Assembly (NCBI RefSeq): GCF_015595035.1
Contig: NZ_JADNRN010000001.1
Coordinates: 248,001 to 312,000 of the forward strand
Source of the DNA: Marinibium conchae
GTDB taxonomy: Bacteria; Pseudomonadota; Gammaproteobacteria; Enterobacterales; Alteromonadaceae
Direction: 5' to 3'
DNA length: 64,000 nucleotides
The notes beneath the pieces are model-generated. The model saw only the letters and a program-made list of their open reading frames with translations, had not been told where the DNA came from and did no database searches. Positions 19,952-29,338 of this stretch are shown here, in pieces. Positions within the stretch are counted from its first letter, which is position 1; each line of letters opens with the position of its first letter. Made by a program: the position numbers and the translations under genes.

Positions 19952-20275
19952 ATGGTGCATTTTTATTATCACCCTGACCGATTCCAAGTTTATCAAGTTA
20001 AAAGCCTTCTTGATGCTGCTGGGGTGCCTTGCTTCATTAAAAATGAGTTTATACAAGGTGCCATGGGAGAGGTGTCTCCATTGGATTGCGAACCTGAGCT
20101 ATGGCTCAATGACGCGGAATGGCAAATAAAGGCGACACAAGTCCTTGAAAGCTTCAAGGCGGAGCAACAAGCGCTTAGTCAGGGTGACAAAAATGATTGG
20201 GCATGTCGCAGTTGTGGCGAAATAAATGAATATCAGTTTGCTCTTTGTTGGCAATGCCAGAGTGTAAGAGTCTAG
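19952..20275 (+). CDS. DUF2007 protein with C-terminal zinc ribbon
   Basis: A 107-residue protein. The first 70 residues fit the DUF2007 (putative signal-transducing) fold: FYYHPDRFQVYQVKSLLDAAGVPCFIKNE, here split as FYYHPDRFQVYQVKSLL and GVPCFIKNE. The C-terminus holds two CxxC pairs (WACRSCGE and CWQCQ, 16 residues apart), a likely zinc ribbon. AAGGAG precedes the ATG. It ends 4 bases from the convergent amylase gene. The function is unknown. Confidence 0.8.
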   Translation: MVHFYYHPDRFQVYQVKSLLDAAGVPCFIKNEFIQGAMGEVSPLDCEPELWLNDAEWQIKATQVLESFKAEQQALSQGDKNDWACRSCGEINEYQFALCWQCQSVRV

Positions 20276-20279
20276 CTGC

Positions 20280-23030
20280 TCATTTGGCTTGCAGCGATAT
20301 GAAGATATCGTCAGCAATTTTCGGTGAGTCTTTGTCTGCACCACCAAAAGTCCATAGCGATGCTTCTTCAGCAATATCACGGTAATGCCCCTCACCAGCA
20401 ATATCCCACGTGCTAATATAAATATCGACATTGGCCCAGTCATCGATACCCAATTCATCTCCAGCGTAATGGAAGCTGATTGATGCAGCGGATTTATCCA
20501 CGGTAATGTTGGCTGCTGTACCAAGGTTATTTCCTCTTCGGGTCGGTGAGGCGTTCTTACTACTGAACATGTAGTTACCCCAACCAAAAGCGACATGCCC
20601 AATATCCCATCCATGCATCTCAGCTTGGTCTGTCGCTGACGAGGAGCGAGGCATCGAGGCGTTTATAAGAGGAAGTGCTCTCTTGCGGTGCTTCAAAGTG
20701 CTAGCTTTCTTTTTATTGTCTCTTATAAAAATGCTGAAGCTGACATTATCAAAGCCATTTGCTGGCGCCCAATTATCGCTGACCTCATGCATGAAAAGAC
20801 TCAGTTCCAACTTGTTGCCAGAAGCTCTTGCTAGCACTTTGCGTATATCGCGTTGTTGTCCAGACGCCGCATGCTGAAGGTCAAGGTAACGCATTTTCGG
20901 GCCAAGAGTATCGCCTTTTGGATCGTCTTGGCGTTGCACTATGGCCGCTTTATTCATTACGGCTGTGTAGGAAATAGTATCAACAATACGGCGGTGAGTT
21001 ACATCAAATATACTGAGACTATGACGTTCCGTCCCTAAGTTTTCAACCGGCAACTCGAACTCCCATTCCCCTCGAGTATTAGTATTTATATATGTTCTGT
21101 TGTCCCAATCGTTATCGATAATTAGTGCAAAACGTCCATCTGCTAAGTTACTTGATCCAGAGAGTAAGCTGCTGGTTGTAAATGTTTTCTCGTCGTATTT
21201 ATCGAGTCCTTTTAGGGTGAGTAGCTGGGGATGTTTACGCGCTCTTATATGGCTTGCAGCATCAGCTTGCTTTTGTTCAAATATGACTATGGCGCGTGGC
21301 CCGAGCAAAGCTTGAATTTGACCTTTTTGTTCGCTTTGAACGTCGAGGTGATACTCAATTTCTTGTTCCTCACGCGAAGAATACACAGGTTCTAGTTCAG
21401 TGCCGGCAGACAGATCTAAGTCGATAGCTGGTGTAAATAGGCTTTTCGATGATGTGTTCATCAATACGATCAAAGCACTTTCTTCGTGAATCATTTTGTA
21501 GGCCATCAAACCAGTGCCCTTATCTGAGCCTTTGAGTGCTTTAAAGCTGCCATGAGTCAAAGCTTTGTATTTTTTGCGTAAGCCTTGCAGGTTTTTAATA
21601 AGCTGATAAAAGTCGGCTGTTTCATCGAAGTGCGAATGGGTAGACAAATAACCGCCGGCGAACATGCTTTGTCTAGTTTCTCGAAGTTGCTGTTCTGTTC
21701 CTTGATAAATAACCGGTATGCCAGGAAGCGTGAATAAAACTACCAGAGCTTGGTGAAGTGCTTGTGAATTAGCGCCAGCTAAAAAGCGCGGAGTATCATG
21801 ATTATCTAAAAAGGTCGGAATTAGCCTTGGGTCTGGGAAGACGCTCATATGTTGCTCAATACGATAAAGTAACTCCGAGGTAGCAACTCCCTGAGCAAAC
21901 ACGCGTCCCAAATCTTTATACAAGGGAAAGTTGATCACTGAGTTAAGCTCTGGCTTTTGCTCGCTGCCCAAGAAGCGTGAAATCGCAATTTCGCCGTCGT
22001 TTTGCTTGGCTTCTGAGAATCGAAAAACTTCACCAAAAGCTAAAAAGTCCTTCTTGCCTTTTGCCGCGGCGCTAGCAAAAATACCATCATCATCATGTAA
22101 AAAGCGATGCCAGAATTCATGCTCAACATACTTTACTGTATCGATTCGAAAGGCATCTACACCGACCTCTTCAATCCAATATCGATAGCTTGCTTTTAGC
22201 TCTGCGATAACTATCTCATTGGATGTGTTCAAGTCGGCCAGACCGCCCAACTGGTAACGATGTTCTTGGTCTTGCTGATCGTAATTTTGGATCTCTGGCG
22301 TCCAATGATAAATTGCTGCCTGAGCATGTTCTTCGTTGTACAAATCTATTTTGTTAAACGGAGCTTGAGTAGGCGCGTCATAGAACTCAGTCGCGTTACC
22401 ATCTTGCACGTTACGGCTATATGGAGAAAAGAATGTAGATAGTTCATTTGTATCGATTTTCTGAGCATCTAAGGTTGCATTCAGCTCAAAGTGTTGTTTG
22501 GGATTGTTAGCGTTATATTTACCATTTGGGTAGGAGAAAAATATGCCCGTATGGTTGGCTACAATATCTTGAATGAGCAACATTCCTCTTTTGTGTAGCT
22601 CGTCAGCCAGTTCTTTATAGTCATTCAAGCTGCCAAAATGGGGATCAAGCTCTTTAAAGTTTTTCGCCCAATAGCCATGGTAGCCACCATAGTTTGTGCT
22701 AGGGCTAAACCACTGATTTAGCACTGGCGGCGTTATCCATACCGCAGTAAAGCCCATTCCCTGTATGTAGTCGAGCTTATCTATTAAACCTTTTATATCG
22801 CCACCATTAAAATGGCTTTCTTTACTTGGGTTATACTCATTTAAGCCAAAATCATTGTTGCTTTTGTCGCCATCATTGAAGCGGTCAATCATCACAAAGT
22901 AGATGGATTGATCACCCCAATCTACTCTTTCTTCAGTATCAGCAGCGAAGGCTGTAGGTGTCATGGCAATGAATGCAAAAGCCAATAAAGCAATGAGAAT
23001 CACGGGGAAGGGTTTGTTAATTGATTTCAA
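20280..23030 (-). CDS. Secreted GH13 alpha-amylase family protein with C-terminal glucodextranase-like module
   Basis: A 916-residue glycoside hydrolase with a signal peptide (hydrophobic core about 8-25, cleavage near TAFA-ADT). GH13 regions: I DIVANH (154-159), [13 protein letters not shown] with nucleophile Asp297, III AFGEVF with acid/base Glu334, IV FLDNHD with Asp412. The last ~230 residues contain DPKGDTLGP and [16 protein letters not shown], typical of the beta-sandwich module at the end of glucodextranases and amylopullulanases. It probably degrades alpha-glucans outside the cytoplasm. The start is TTG at 23030, overlapping the ruvX stop in TATTGA, so translation is likely coupled. 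It is an unusual partner for the housekeeping operon upstream. Confidence 0.9.
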   Translation of the reverse strand: MKSINKPFPVILIALLAFAFIAMTPTAFAADTEERVDWGDQSIYFVMIDRFNDGDKSNNDFGLNEYNPSKESHFNGGDIKGLIDKLDYIQGMGFTAVWITPPVLNQWFSPSTNYGGYHGYWAKNFKELDPHFGSLNDYKELADELHKRGMLLIQDIVANHTGIFFSYPNGKYNANNPKQHFELNATLDAQKIDTNELSTFFSPYSRNVQDGNATEFYDAPTQAPFNKIDLYNEEHAQAAIYHWTPEIQNYDQQDQEHRYQLGGLADLNTSNEIVIAELKASYRYWIEEVGVDAFRIDTVKYVEHEFWHRFLHDDDGIFASAAAKGKKDFLAFGEVFRFSEAKQNDGEIAISRFLGSEQKPELNSVINFPLYKDLGRVFAQGVATSELLYRIEQHMSVFPDPRLIPTFLDNHDTPRFLAGANSQALHQALVVLFTLPGIPVIYQGTEQQLRETRQSMFAGGYLSTHSHFDETADFYQLIKNLQGLRKKYKALTHGSFKALKGSDKGTGLMAYKMIHEESALIVLMNTSSKSLFTPAIDLDLSAGTELEPVYSSREEQEIEYHLDVQSEQKGQIQALLGPRAIVIFEQKQADAASHIRARKHPQLLTLKGLDKYDEKTFTTSSLLSGSSNLADGRFALIIDNDWDNRTYINTNTRGEWEFELPVENLGTERHSLSIFDVTHRRIVDTISYTAVMNKAAIVQRQDDPKGDTLGPKMRYLDLQHAASGQQRDIRKVLARASGNKLELSLFMHEVSDNWAPANGFDNVSFSIFIRDNKKKASTLKHRKRALPLINASMPRSSSATDQAEMHGWDIGHVAFGWGNYMFSSKNASPTRRGNNLGTAANITVDKSAASISFHYAGDELGIDDWANVDIYISTWDIAGEGHYRDIAEEASLWTFGGADKDSPKIADDIFISLQAK

Positions 23031-23443
23031 TAGTTACTAATCCATGTTTCATAAATAAGGCAGGCAGAGACACTATCGACTTTGTCTTTACTCAGCTTCT
23101 TAAAACCACCGAGTTCGAATAAGCGCGCTTTGGCATCTACTGTGCTAAGGCGCTCATCGTGGCTAAAAACAGGAAGACCATAACGACCATGTAAACGCTT
23201 GGCGAATTTTTTTGCTCGTTGTGTAATTTCTTGTTCGCTCCCGTCCATATTAAGAGGTAAACCAACGAGCAAGTTGCTCGGTTTCCATTCATCAATTAGG
23301 GTAGCAATATCTGCCCAATTTGGAATGCCATCTTGTGCTTTTAACGCAGGCAATGGCGATGCAGTGCCAGTAATACTCTGACCGATGGCCACACCAATAC
23401 TTTTTGTCCCATAATCGAATGCGATGGTAGTGTTATTGTTCAT
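23027..23443 (-). CDS. ruvX: Putative Holliday junction resolvase / pre-16S rRNA nuclease YqgF
   Basis: A 138-residue RNase H-fold nuclease implicated in maturing the 5' end of 16S rRNA in E. coli. The catalytic acidic residues lie in [14 protein letters not shown] (N-terminal Asp), [12 protein letters not shown], and the C-terminal [14 protein letters not shown]. The YqgF mark [10 protein letters not shown] is present. Its stop overlaps the start of the amylase gene, and it follows yqgE by 26 bases. Confidence 0.96.
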   Translation of the reverse strand: MNNNTTIAFDYGTKSIGVAIGQSITGTASPLPALKAQDGIPNWADIATLIDEWKPSNLLVGLPLNMDGSEQEITQRAKKFAKRLHGRYGLPVFSHDERLSTVDAKARLFELGGFKKLSKDKVDSVSACLIYETWISNY

Positions 23444-23469
23444 GGAAACTCATTGTGCAAAGCAATTTA

Positions 23470-24036
23470 CTAAGCATGACCGGCGTCTTGGGTGAGTTGC
23501 CACACATCAACGCCTAGCTTATTGACCGCGCTTTGCCATTTAGAGTGAATCGGAGTGTCGAACAGCAGCTCATCGTCGGCTTCGACTACAAGCCAAGTGT
23601 TATCCTGTATTTCGGCTTCTAACTGACCCGCTTCCCAGCCTGCATAACCCAAAGCAACCAAAGACTTTTTAGGGCCTAAATCATTACCAATAACAGTGAG
23701 AATGTCTTTCGATGTAGTCACCATTAAACTCGGTGTTACGGCGAGACTTGAGCTCCACCCCTGCTGAGTTTGATGCAGTATAAAACCCCTATCTTGATGA
23801 ACTGGGCCACCGCACAAGACAATTTGTTCACTTTTATTGTCATCAACAATGGCGTGCTCGTCGGCTTGACTAATCAGCTCGCGAAACGTCATGGTTGAGG
23901 GCTGGTTTATGATGATTCCCATCGCACCCTTTGCAGAGTGCTCACAAAGATAGATAACAGAGCGCTGAAAAAAGCGGTCGTCCATTGACGGCATCGCAAT
24001 TAACAAGTGGTTTTCAAGGCTACTCAAACTTTTCAT
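23470..24036 (-). CDS. yqgE: YqgE/AlgH family protein
   Basis: A 188-residue member of UPF0301 (E. coli YqgE 187), beginning LENHLLIAMPSMDDRFFQRSVIYLCEH and containing GAMGIIINQP, LCGGPVHQDRGFILH and ALGYAGWEAGQLE. The molecular role is unknown; AlgH influences alginate production in Pseudomonas. It lies between gshB and ruvX in the conserved order. Confidence 0.95.
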   Translation of the reverse strand: MKSLSSLENHLLIAMPSMDDRFFQRSVIYLCEHSAKGAMGIIINQPSTMTFRELISQADEHAIVDDNKSEQIVLCGGPVHQDRGFILHQTQQGWSSSLAVTPSLMVTTSKDILTVIGNDLGPKKSLVALGYAGWEAGQLEAEIQDNTWLVVEADDELLFDTPIHSKWQSAVNKLGVDVWQLTQDAGHA

Positions 24037-24052
24037 TTCAACTAACAGTTCC

Positions 24053-25000
24053 TTATTTTATGCGTTTCTCAATTGCGTCAAATAGCTTTCCGCAAATATT
24101 AATATTATATGCAGCCTCTATCTCTTTTACGCAGGTCGGACTCGTAATATTAATTTCGGTTACTTTATCACCAATCACATCTAGTCCGACAAAAAGAAGG
24201 CCTTTTTCGCTCATGTTTGCCGCAATTTTATTGGCAACCTCAAAATCACTAGCACTCAGGGCTTGCGGCCTTCCTGTGCCCCCGGCTGCCAAATTGCCAC
24301 GTGTCTCGTTCTTTGCTGGTAAGCGCGCTAGTGCATAGGGAATAACTTCACCGTCTACAATTAAAATACGTTTGTCACCTTCAGATATTTCGGGCATGTA
24401 CTCCTGGAACATTGCGTAACGCGTGCCCAGTGCTGTTAGTGTTTCGATAACGACGCCCAGATTATTGCCATCCTCCTTAATCTTGAATATGGAGGTGCCA
24501 CCCATGCCGTCTAAGGGTTTGCAGATAATGGTTTTGTGCTTTTCATGGAAGGCTCGGATAAGCTTGGCATTACTGGTAACAAGAGTGTCAGGGATTAACT
24601 CTGGAAACCAAGAGGTAAATAGCTTCTCATTAAAATCGCGAAGTGCTTGCGCCTTATTCACTACGACACAGCCACGCTCTTCGGCCAATTCAAACATTTG
24701 AGTTGAGAATAAAAACTCACTATCGAACGGGGGATCTTTACGCATCAGTAAGCTATGTAAATCACCCAGGCAGATGTCTTCTTCTGCACTAAAAGTAAAC
24801 CATGATTCAGGGTTATCTTTTACATTGAGCAATTTAGCCGTAGCGCGAGGCTCTCCGTTGTTGATGTATAGGTCACCCATTTCCATGTAGTATATTTCAT
24901 ATCCACGCTTTTGAGCCTCGAGCAACATCGCAAAGCTAGTGTCTTTTTTTATATTAATGGCCTCGATAGGGTCCATTACTATGCCAAGTTTTATCGTCAT
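24053..25000 (-). CDS. gshB: Glutathione synthetase
   Basis: An ATP-grasp ligase that joins gamma-glutamylcysteine and glycine. Seen: the N-terminal LGIVMDPIEAINIKKDTS, the ATP-grasp segments KPLDGMGGTSIFKI and FQEYMPEISEGDKRIL, and the C-terminal GLDVIGDKVTEINITSPTC. Its 315 residues equal the E. coli length. It is the second gene of the operon after rsmE (70 bases away). Confidence 0.98.
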   Translation of the reverse strand: MTIKLGIVMDPIEAINIKKDTSFAMLLEAQKRGYEIYYMEMGDLYINNGEPRATAKLLNVKDNPESWFTFSAEEDICLGDLHSLLMRKDPPFDSEFLFSTQMFELAEERGCVVVNKAQALRDFNEKLFTSWFPELIPDTLVTSNAKLIRAFHEKHKTIICKPLDGMGGTSIFKIKEDGNNLGVVIETLTALGTRYAMFQEYMPEISEGDKRILIVDGEVIPYALARLPAKNETRGNLAAGGTGRPQALSASDFEVANKIAANMSEKGLLFVGLDVIGDKVTEINITSPTCVKEIEAAYNINICGKLFDAIEKRIK

Positions 25001-25070
25001 ATTATTTGCTCAACTATTATGTGGTGCATGGGCTCTATAAATTAGTGGGTACAAAGTGCTAAATATCAAG

Positions 25071-25799
25071 CTACAAATCGCCAAATATGGCCTGAATAAT
25101 TGCAATGCTGGCAAGTGCTGCAGTTTCTGTTCTAAGTACTCGCGGGCCTAAATTTGCGCTCTGGAACCCTGTTTGTTCACAGGTGTATATTTCTTGCTCG
25201 GATAAACCACCCTCAGGACCAATGAGTAAGCGAAAGCCATGCTGATTGCGCTTCAATGATGAAAGGTAGGTAGTCGCACTGGGTGATAGTATTATTTTAG
25301 CTTGTTCGGTGCTTTGACCAATCCAAGACGACAAGTTAATCGGCTCGTGCAATGTGGGTATCACATTTCGACCAGACTGTTCACAAGCTGAGATAACTAT
25401 TTTTTGCCATTGCTCATGTTTCTTTGCCCAGCGTTCTTCTGATAATTTTACGCTGCATCTTTCCGTTATTACCGGAGTAATTTCACTCACTCCTAATTCA
25501 ACCGATTTTTGCAAGGCAAAATCCATCCTATCGCCTTTTGACACACCTTGGGCTAAGTGAATCTGAAGCGGTGATTCGCTTCTGATTGATAATTGAGTGT
25601 TCACCAGCGCTATGGTTTGTTTCTTGTTGGTAACCAGAATTTCAGCACTGTACTCATTGCCATCGCCATTAAATAGCACAACAGGGTCACCTTGCTTTAA
25701 GCGCAATACTGTGGATACATAATGAGCAAGCTGTTTGTTGAATTCAATTTCTGAATCTACGTAAAGAGGGGTATTGGTGTAAAATCTAGAGATACGCAT
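25071..25799 (-). CDS. rsmE: 16S rRNA m3U1498 methyltransferase
   Basis: A SPOUT-class methyltransferase for U1498 of 16S rRNA. It has an N-terminal PUA-like domain (RISRFYT, HYVSTVLRLKQGDPVVLFNGDG) and a C-terminal knotted domain with AQGVSKGDRMDFALQKSVELGV, ISACEQSGRN, LLIGPEGGLSEQE and LGPRVLRTETA. 242 residues (E. coli 243). It heads the rsmE-gshB-yqgE-ruvX operon. Confidence 0.97.
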   Translation of the reverse strand: MRISRFYTNTPLYVDSEIEFNKQLAHYVSTVLRLKQGDPVVLFNGDGNEYSAEILVTNKKQTIALVNTQLSIRSESPLQIHLAQGVSKGDRMDFALQKSVELGVSEITPVITERCSVKLSEERWAKKHEQWQKIVISACEQSGRNVIPTLHEPINLSSWIGQSTEQAKIILSPSATTYLSSLKRNQHGFRLLIGPEGGLSEQEIYTCEQTGFQSANLGPRVLRTETAALASIAIIQAIFGDL

Positions 25800-25930
25800 G
25801 CGCTGTTTTGTGGTTGTTCATGATTGCGTTCATATTAGCACAAAACTCGACACATATAGTCGAGCGAATAAGGCTCGACAATATTGTTTAGGAGACATAT
25901 CTTCGAAGCAAAGTGCGCTTTTTGGAAAAG

Positions 25931-26113
25931 CTAACTCAACTGTTGGTTCGAGTCAGCATTATCTGGATTGTTGTGCGTCGCATTTTGATAAGCATTCGCT
26001 TGATGCTTTTTGCCACGAGCATGATGACTGTTTTTGCCCTTTGACTCGCTCATTGAGAATGCAAAAAGAGCAACCACGGTAACTAAGATAAAAATAAAAA
26101 GATAAATTTCCAT
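25931..26113 (-). CDS. Possible small membrane protein
   Basis: A 60-residue frame starting at the ATG at 26113 with AGGA about 7 bases upstream. One membrane helix (residues about 4-22, IYLFIFILVTVVALFAFSM) is followed by a polar, Asn/His/Lys-rich tail. It lies alone between rsmE and the divergent mscS region. The hydrophobic N-terminus with a good ribosome site supports a real gene; no family recognised. Confidence 0.5.
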   Translation of the reverse strand: MEIYLFIFILVTVVALFAFSMSESKGKNSHHARGKKHQANAYQNATHNNPDNADSNQQLS

Positions 26114-26505
26114 TGCCAATTCCTATGACTCGTTAACATTTATTTGCGTAAGTTGACGATTACCATCCTTGGAAAGCTAATCATACTGCGCGATTTATGT
26201 GAGCGGTTTCATTTCAAAACCGTAAGTCACATACTTGCACACTGCTTTTAAAGTGCCGTATGAAATCTGACCAGTTACAAAGTGTTGCTAATTCTATTCA
26301 AAATGAATTAAATTTCAACTAGTTTTGTGTAAAGTTTATGCAAAACTGCCATGTTATTGTGTTTCATTGCAATAAAAAGGAAGGAGATAAATAGCTATTA
26401 TTTAGGCTTAGTAATTGTTTTTAATGAAATAAGTGCTATTTTACTCTCTGTTTGACGTATTTTCGTTCAAGCTTACAACAATAAAAAATACATAGGATTT
26501 GTACC
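26114..26505. other. Intergenic region upstream of mscS
   Basis: About 390 AT-rich bases without a convincing gene. A strong Shine-Dalgarno-like AAGGAAGGAG near 26379 is not followed by a start codon at usable distance. A candidate promoter is listed separately. No RNA gene recognised. Confidence 0.5.
26452..26479 (+). promoter_or_regulatory. Candidate sigma-70 promoter for mscS
   Basis: TTGACG (26452-26457), a 16-base spacer and TACAAC (26474-26479), 27 bases before the ATG. This is the best pair seen by eye. The -10 is imperfect. Confidence 0.35.
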
Positions 26506-27330
26506 ATGTTTGATTTCACTCAAGAAGATTTAACAAAATACCTCGACGATTTTATTATCCCATTTGCAATTAACCTTGTGATGGCGTTAGTTATTTATGT
26601 GGTTGGTAAATTTGTCGTAAAGATACTTGTCTCTACCTTTAAAAAGGTGATGGCGAAGTCTAAGTATGACGAAATGCTTGTGTCGTTCTTAGGTAATATT
26701 CTTAATGCCCTGTTAATGATCTTCGTTATCATTGCGGCCTTAGGTCAATTAGGTGTCGATACCACGTCATTCGCGGCAATTATTGCGGCAGCTGGTTTGG
26801 CAATCGGTTTGTCTTTGCAAGGCTCATTACAGAATTTTGCGGCAGGCGTAATGTTACTTGTTTTCCGTCCATTCAAGAAAGGTGACTTTATTGATGCTGG
26901 TGGTGTAGCTGGGTCGGTTGTTAGCATCGGTGTTTTCTCAACAATTATGAGCACACCGGACAACAAAGAAATTATCGTTCCAAACGGTAATATCTATGGC
27001 GGTAATATCACCAATTTCTCTGCTAAAGATACGCGTCGAGTAGACATGAAGTTTGGTATTGGCTACGGCGACGATTTATTGAAGGCGAAAAAGGTACTAG
27101 AAGAAATGGTTGGCGCAGACGACCGCATTCTTGCAGAGCCTGCTCCTACAGTAGCAGTTGCTGAGCTAGGCGATAGCAGCGTTAACTTCGTGGTTCGCCC
27201 ATGGGTTAATTCTGGTGATTACTGGGGTGTTATGTTTGACTTCACCGAAGCCGTTAAATTACGTTTCGACCAAGAAGGCATTTCAATTCCGTTTCCACAA
27301 ATGGACGTTCACGTTCAAAAACAAGACTAG
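26506..27330 (+). CDS. mscS: Small-conductance mechanosensitive channel, MscS family
   Basis: A 274-residue inner-membrane channel that opens on hypo-osmotic shock. It has three membrane helices, with the pore-lining TM3 AAAGLAIGLSLQGSLQNFAAG (Ala/Gly-packed), then LLVFRPFKKGDFIDAGG and the beta-domain IVPNGNIYGGNITNFS. Length and layout match E. coli MscS (286). Monocistronic, ended by a strong terminator. Confidence 0.95.
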   Translation: MFDFTQEDLTKYLDDFIIPFAINLVMALVIYVVGKFVVKILVSTFKKVMAKSKYDEMLVSFLGNILNALLMIFVIIAALGQLGVDTTSFAAIIAAAGLAIGLSLQGSLQNFAAGVMLLVFRPFKKGDFIDAGGVAGSVVSIGVFSTIMSTPDNKEIIVPNGNIYGGNITNFSAKDTRRVDMKFGIGYGDDLLKAKKVLEEMVGADDRILAEPAPTVAVAELGDSSVNFVVRPWVNSGDYWGVMFDFTEAVKLRFDQEGISIPFPQMDVHVQKQD

Positions 27331-27349
27331 AAAAGTACTTGTTTGACAA

Positions 27350-27387
27350 AAAACCGAGTCGATGCTTTGCATTGGCTCGGTTTTTTA
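27350..27387. terminator. Terminator between mscS and cheV
   Basis: A 12-bp stem (CCGAGTCGATGC with GCATTGGCTCGG, two G-T wobbles) around a TTT loop, flanked by A- and T-runs. It can work for both convergent genes. Confidence 0.88.
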
Positions 27388-28338
27388 TTTGCTTGTTGAT
27401 AACAGAGCGCGCATTCTATCCTGAACAACCTCAACCAGAAGGTCAGGTTGGAACTTTGATATAAAGCGGTCACAACCAACTTTTTCTACCATTGCTTCAT
27501 TGAAGCTACCACTTAAAGAAGTGTTTAGGGCTATGTACAAAGACGTCATTCTTGGGTCGTCTCTCACTTCTGCGGTTAAGCGATAGCCGTCCATTTCAGG
27601 CATTTCTGCGTCGGTGAACATCATCAACAAATGTTCAGACACCTTAATACCTTCGTCGGCCCAAGCTTGTAATTTCTTCAGTGCAAGTAGGCCATTTTTT
27701 TCTTCGATGATATCTAAACCTAGTTGCGAAAGTGTTTGCTTGATCTGCCAGCGAGCGGTTGAAGAGTCATCCACGATGAGTATTTTTCTGCCCTCTAGAT
27801 GGGTTTTGATTTCTTCATCCAATACTTCTTCGGATATTGACGTATCGTATTCCACTATTTCTGAAAGTACTTTTTCTACATCTATTATTTCAACGAGCTC
27901 ACTTTTACCATCTCCATCATATCGTGTGATGGCAGTGAGGTAATTATTTTTTCCAACACTGCTGGGAGGGGGCTGTATGTCACTCCAACTGGTATTGACG
28001 ATATTCATGATTTGGCCAATAAGAAAACCCTGAACGCTTCTATTGTACTCAGTAATGATGACGTTTTCGGGAACATAGTCAGGGTTATTAGCGCTTAGGT
28101 GTATGGCGGTTCTGAGGTCGATTATAGGAATGGATCTTCCACGATAGTCAGTTACGCCAGATATATGGTAGTGCGATCCAGGCATTTTGTTCATTTTAGG
28201 AACAGTAATTACCTCACGGACTTTGAATACATTAAGTGCAAAAGTGTGTCGTGAGCCCAACTTAAAAAGAAGCAGTTCTAGGCGGTTTTCTCCTACCAAT
28301 TGTGTTCGTTGGTCGATAGACGACATTAGTTTTGACAT
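27385..28338 (-). CDS. cheV: Chemotaxis coupling protein CheV (CheW-receiver)
   Basis: An N-terminal CheW-like domain (RLELLLFKLGSRHTFALNVFKVREVI; SGVTDYRGRSIPIIDL) couples receptors to CheA. A C-terminal receiver domain begins at about residue 185 (ILIVDDSSTARWQIKQTL) with the phospho-acceptor Asp in MMFTDAEMPEMDG. The start is ambiguous between TTG 28350 and ATGs at 28338 and 28326; I use 28338 (317 residues). No other chemotaxis genes are nearby, so it stands alone, as often for cheV. Confidence 0.93.
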   Translation of the reverse strand: MSKLMSSIDQRTQLVGENRLELLLFKLGSRHTFALNVFKVREVITVPKMNKMPGSHYHISGVTDYRGRSIPIIDLRTAIHLSANNPDYVPENVIITEYNRSVQGFLIGQIMNIVNTSWSDIQPPPSSVGKNNYLTAITRYDGDGKSELVEIIDVEKVLSEIVEYDTSISEEVLDEEIKTHLEGRKILIVDDSSTARWQIKQTLSQLGLDIIEEKNGLLALKKLQAWADEGIKVSEHLLMMFTDAEMPEMDGYRLTAEVRDDPRMTSLYIALNTSLSGSFNEAMVEKVGCDRFISKFQPDLLVEVVQDRMRALLSTSK

Positions 28339-28456
28339 GCATATACTCAACTATGCATGGCGGAAACAAGTACGCTCGTAAATCACAGCTACTGATCCCA
28401 CCACGCTATTAAAATAGACTTACTCCTTTAACGGCCGTAATCGCTAGCACTTTACA

Positions 28457-29260
28457 CTAAGCTTCGCAATCTGGACGCTCAGGAGCAGCGTTATAGTATT
28501 TCATCGCCGAAGTCATCTTGCTTTCTAGGTCTTCTATACGTGTTTGTGGGCTGGGGTGAGTCGAGAAAAACTCTGGTTGAGATTGGCCACCACTTGCTTT
28601 ACTCATGTTTTTCCAAAGTTGGACTGACTCTCTAGGATCGAAACCAGCTTTAGCCATTAATTCCACACCGATTTCATCGGCTTCACTTTCATGTGTTCGA
28701 CTGAAAGGAAGTGCGACCGCATATTGTGTTGTTAGCCCCAAACCAGACATAATTAAACCACTACTTTGAACTTCATTAGCCTGCAGTACTTGGTTAACGA
28801 TTTGTGTACCTGTGCCAATAAGGGCATTTTGTGAAACACGTTCATTGCCGTGCTGAGCGATAACATGACCCACCTCATGGCCCATCACAGCAGCCACTTG
28901 ATGCTGATTGGTCGCTACTTCCAGTAAACCTGTATAGACGCCTATTTTGCCCCCGGGAAGTGCAAAGGCATTTAACTGCGTGTCGTCGAAAACGACGACT
29001 TCCCATTGACCATCAAAAACCTCTGTTGGAACGTGTTTGATAATGCTGTCGGCAATGCATTGAACGTAGCTATTTTGCACAGGCTTATTGCTGATTTTTA
29101 TATTGGACTTCATACCAGAGAAAGCCTGCACACCCATTTCACTGAGTTGTGACTCTGGGAACAGCAGAAGTTGATTTCTGCCTGTTGGTGACGTTGTGCA
29201 TGCCACTAATGCTATCGAGGCAAGGCTAAATGAGAGTGCCTTTAGTGCGCTGAATTTCAT
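28457..29260 (-). CDS. M48 family metalloprotease, lipoprotein (LoiP/YggG-like)
   Basis: A 267-residue predicted lipoprotein (lipobox LVAC, Cys21) with an M48 catalytic domain: zinc motif HEVGH at 128-132, the third-ligand region HESEADEIGVELM, and FFSTHPSPQTRIEDL. These proteases (LoiP, BepA and relatives) act in the periplasm or at the outer membrane in envelope quality control. In this order it follows metK, as E. coli loiP (yggG) lies in the tkt-metK neighbourhood. Lipidation is inferred from the lipobox. Confidence 0.93.
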   Translation of the reverse strand: MKFSALKALSFSLASIALVACTTSPTGRNQLLLFPESQLSEMGVQAFSGMKSNIKISNKPVQNSYVQCIADSIIKHVPTEVFDGQWEVVVFDDTQLNAFALPGGKIGVYTGLLEVATNQHQVAAVMGHEVGHVIAQHGNERVSQNALIGTGTQIVNQVLQANEVQSSGLIMSGLGLTTQYAVALPFSRTHESEADEIGVELMAKAGFDPRESVQLWKNMSKASGGQSQPEFFSTHPSPQTRIEDLESKMTSAMKYYNAAPERPDCEA

Positions 29261-29274
29261 TGTATTCTCCTTAT

Positions 29275-29310
29275 AAAAAAATACCCCCTGAGAAGGAGGT
29301 ATTTATTTCG
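29275..29310 (-). terminator. metK terminator
   Basis: Stem ATACCCCCT with AGGAGGTAT (one mismatch) around a GAGA loop. Read on the minus strand it is followed by a T-run, 28-60 bases beyond the metK stop. Confidence 0.75.
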
Positions 29311-29338
29311 TTGACTTAAATTGAGTCCTTCTGAGGTA

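Noticed and set aside
26361-26465. A 34-codon frame around the AAGGAAGGAG sequence upstream of mscS
   Set aside because: The strong ribosome-site-like sequence lies inside the frame rather than before it, and no usable start follows it.
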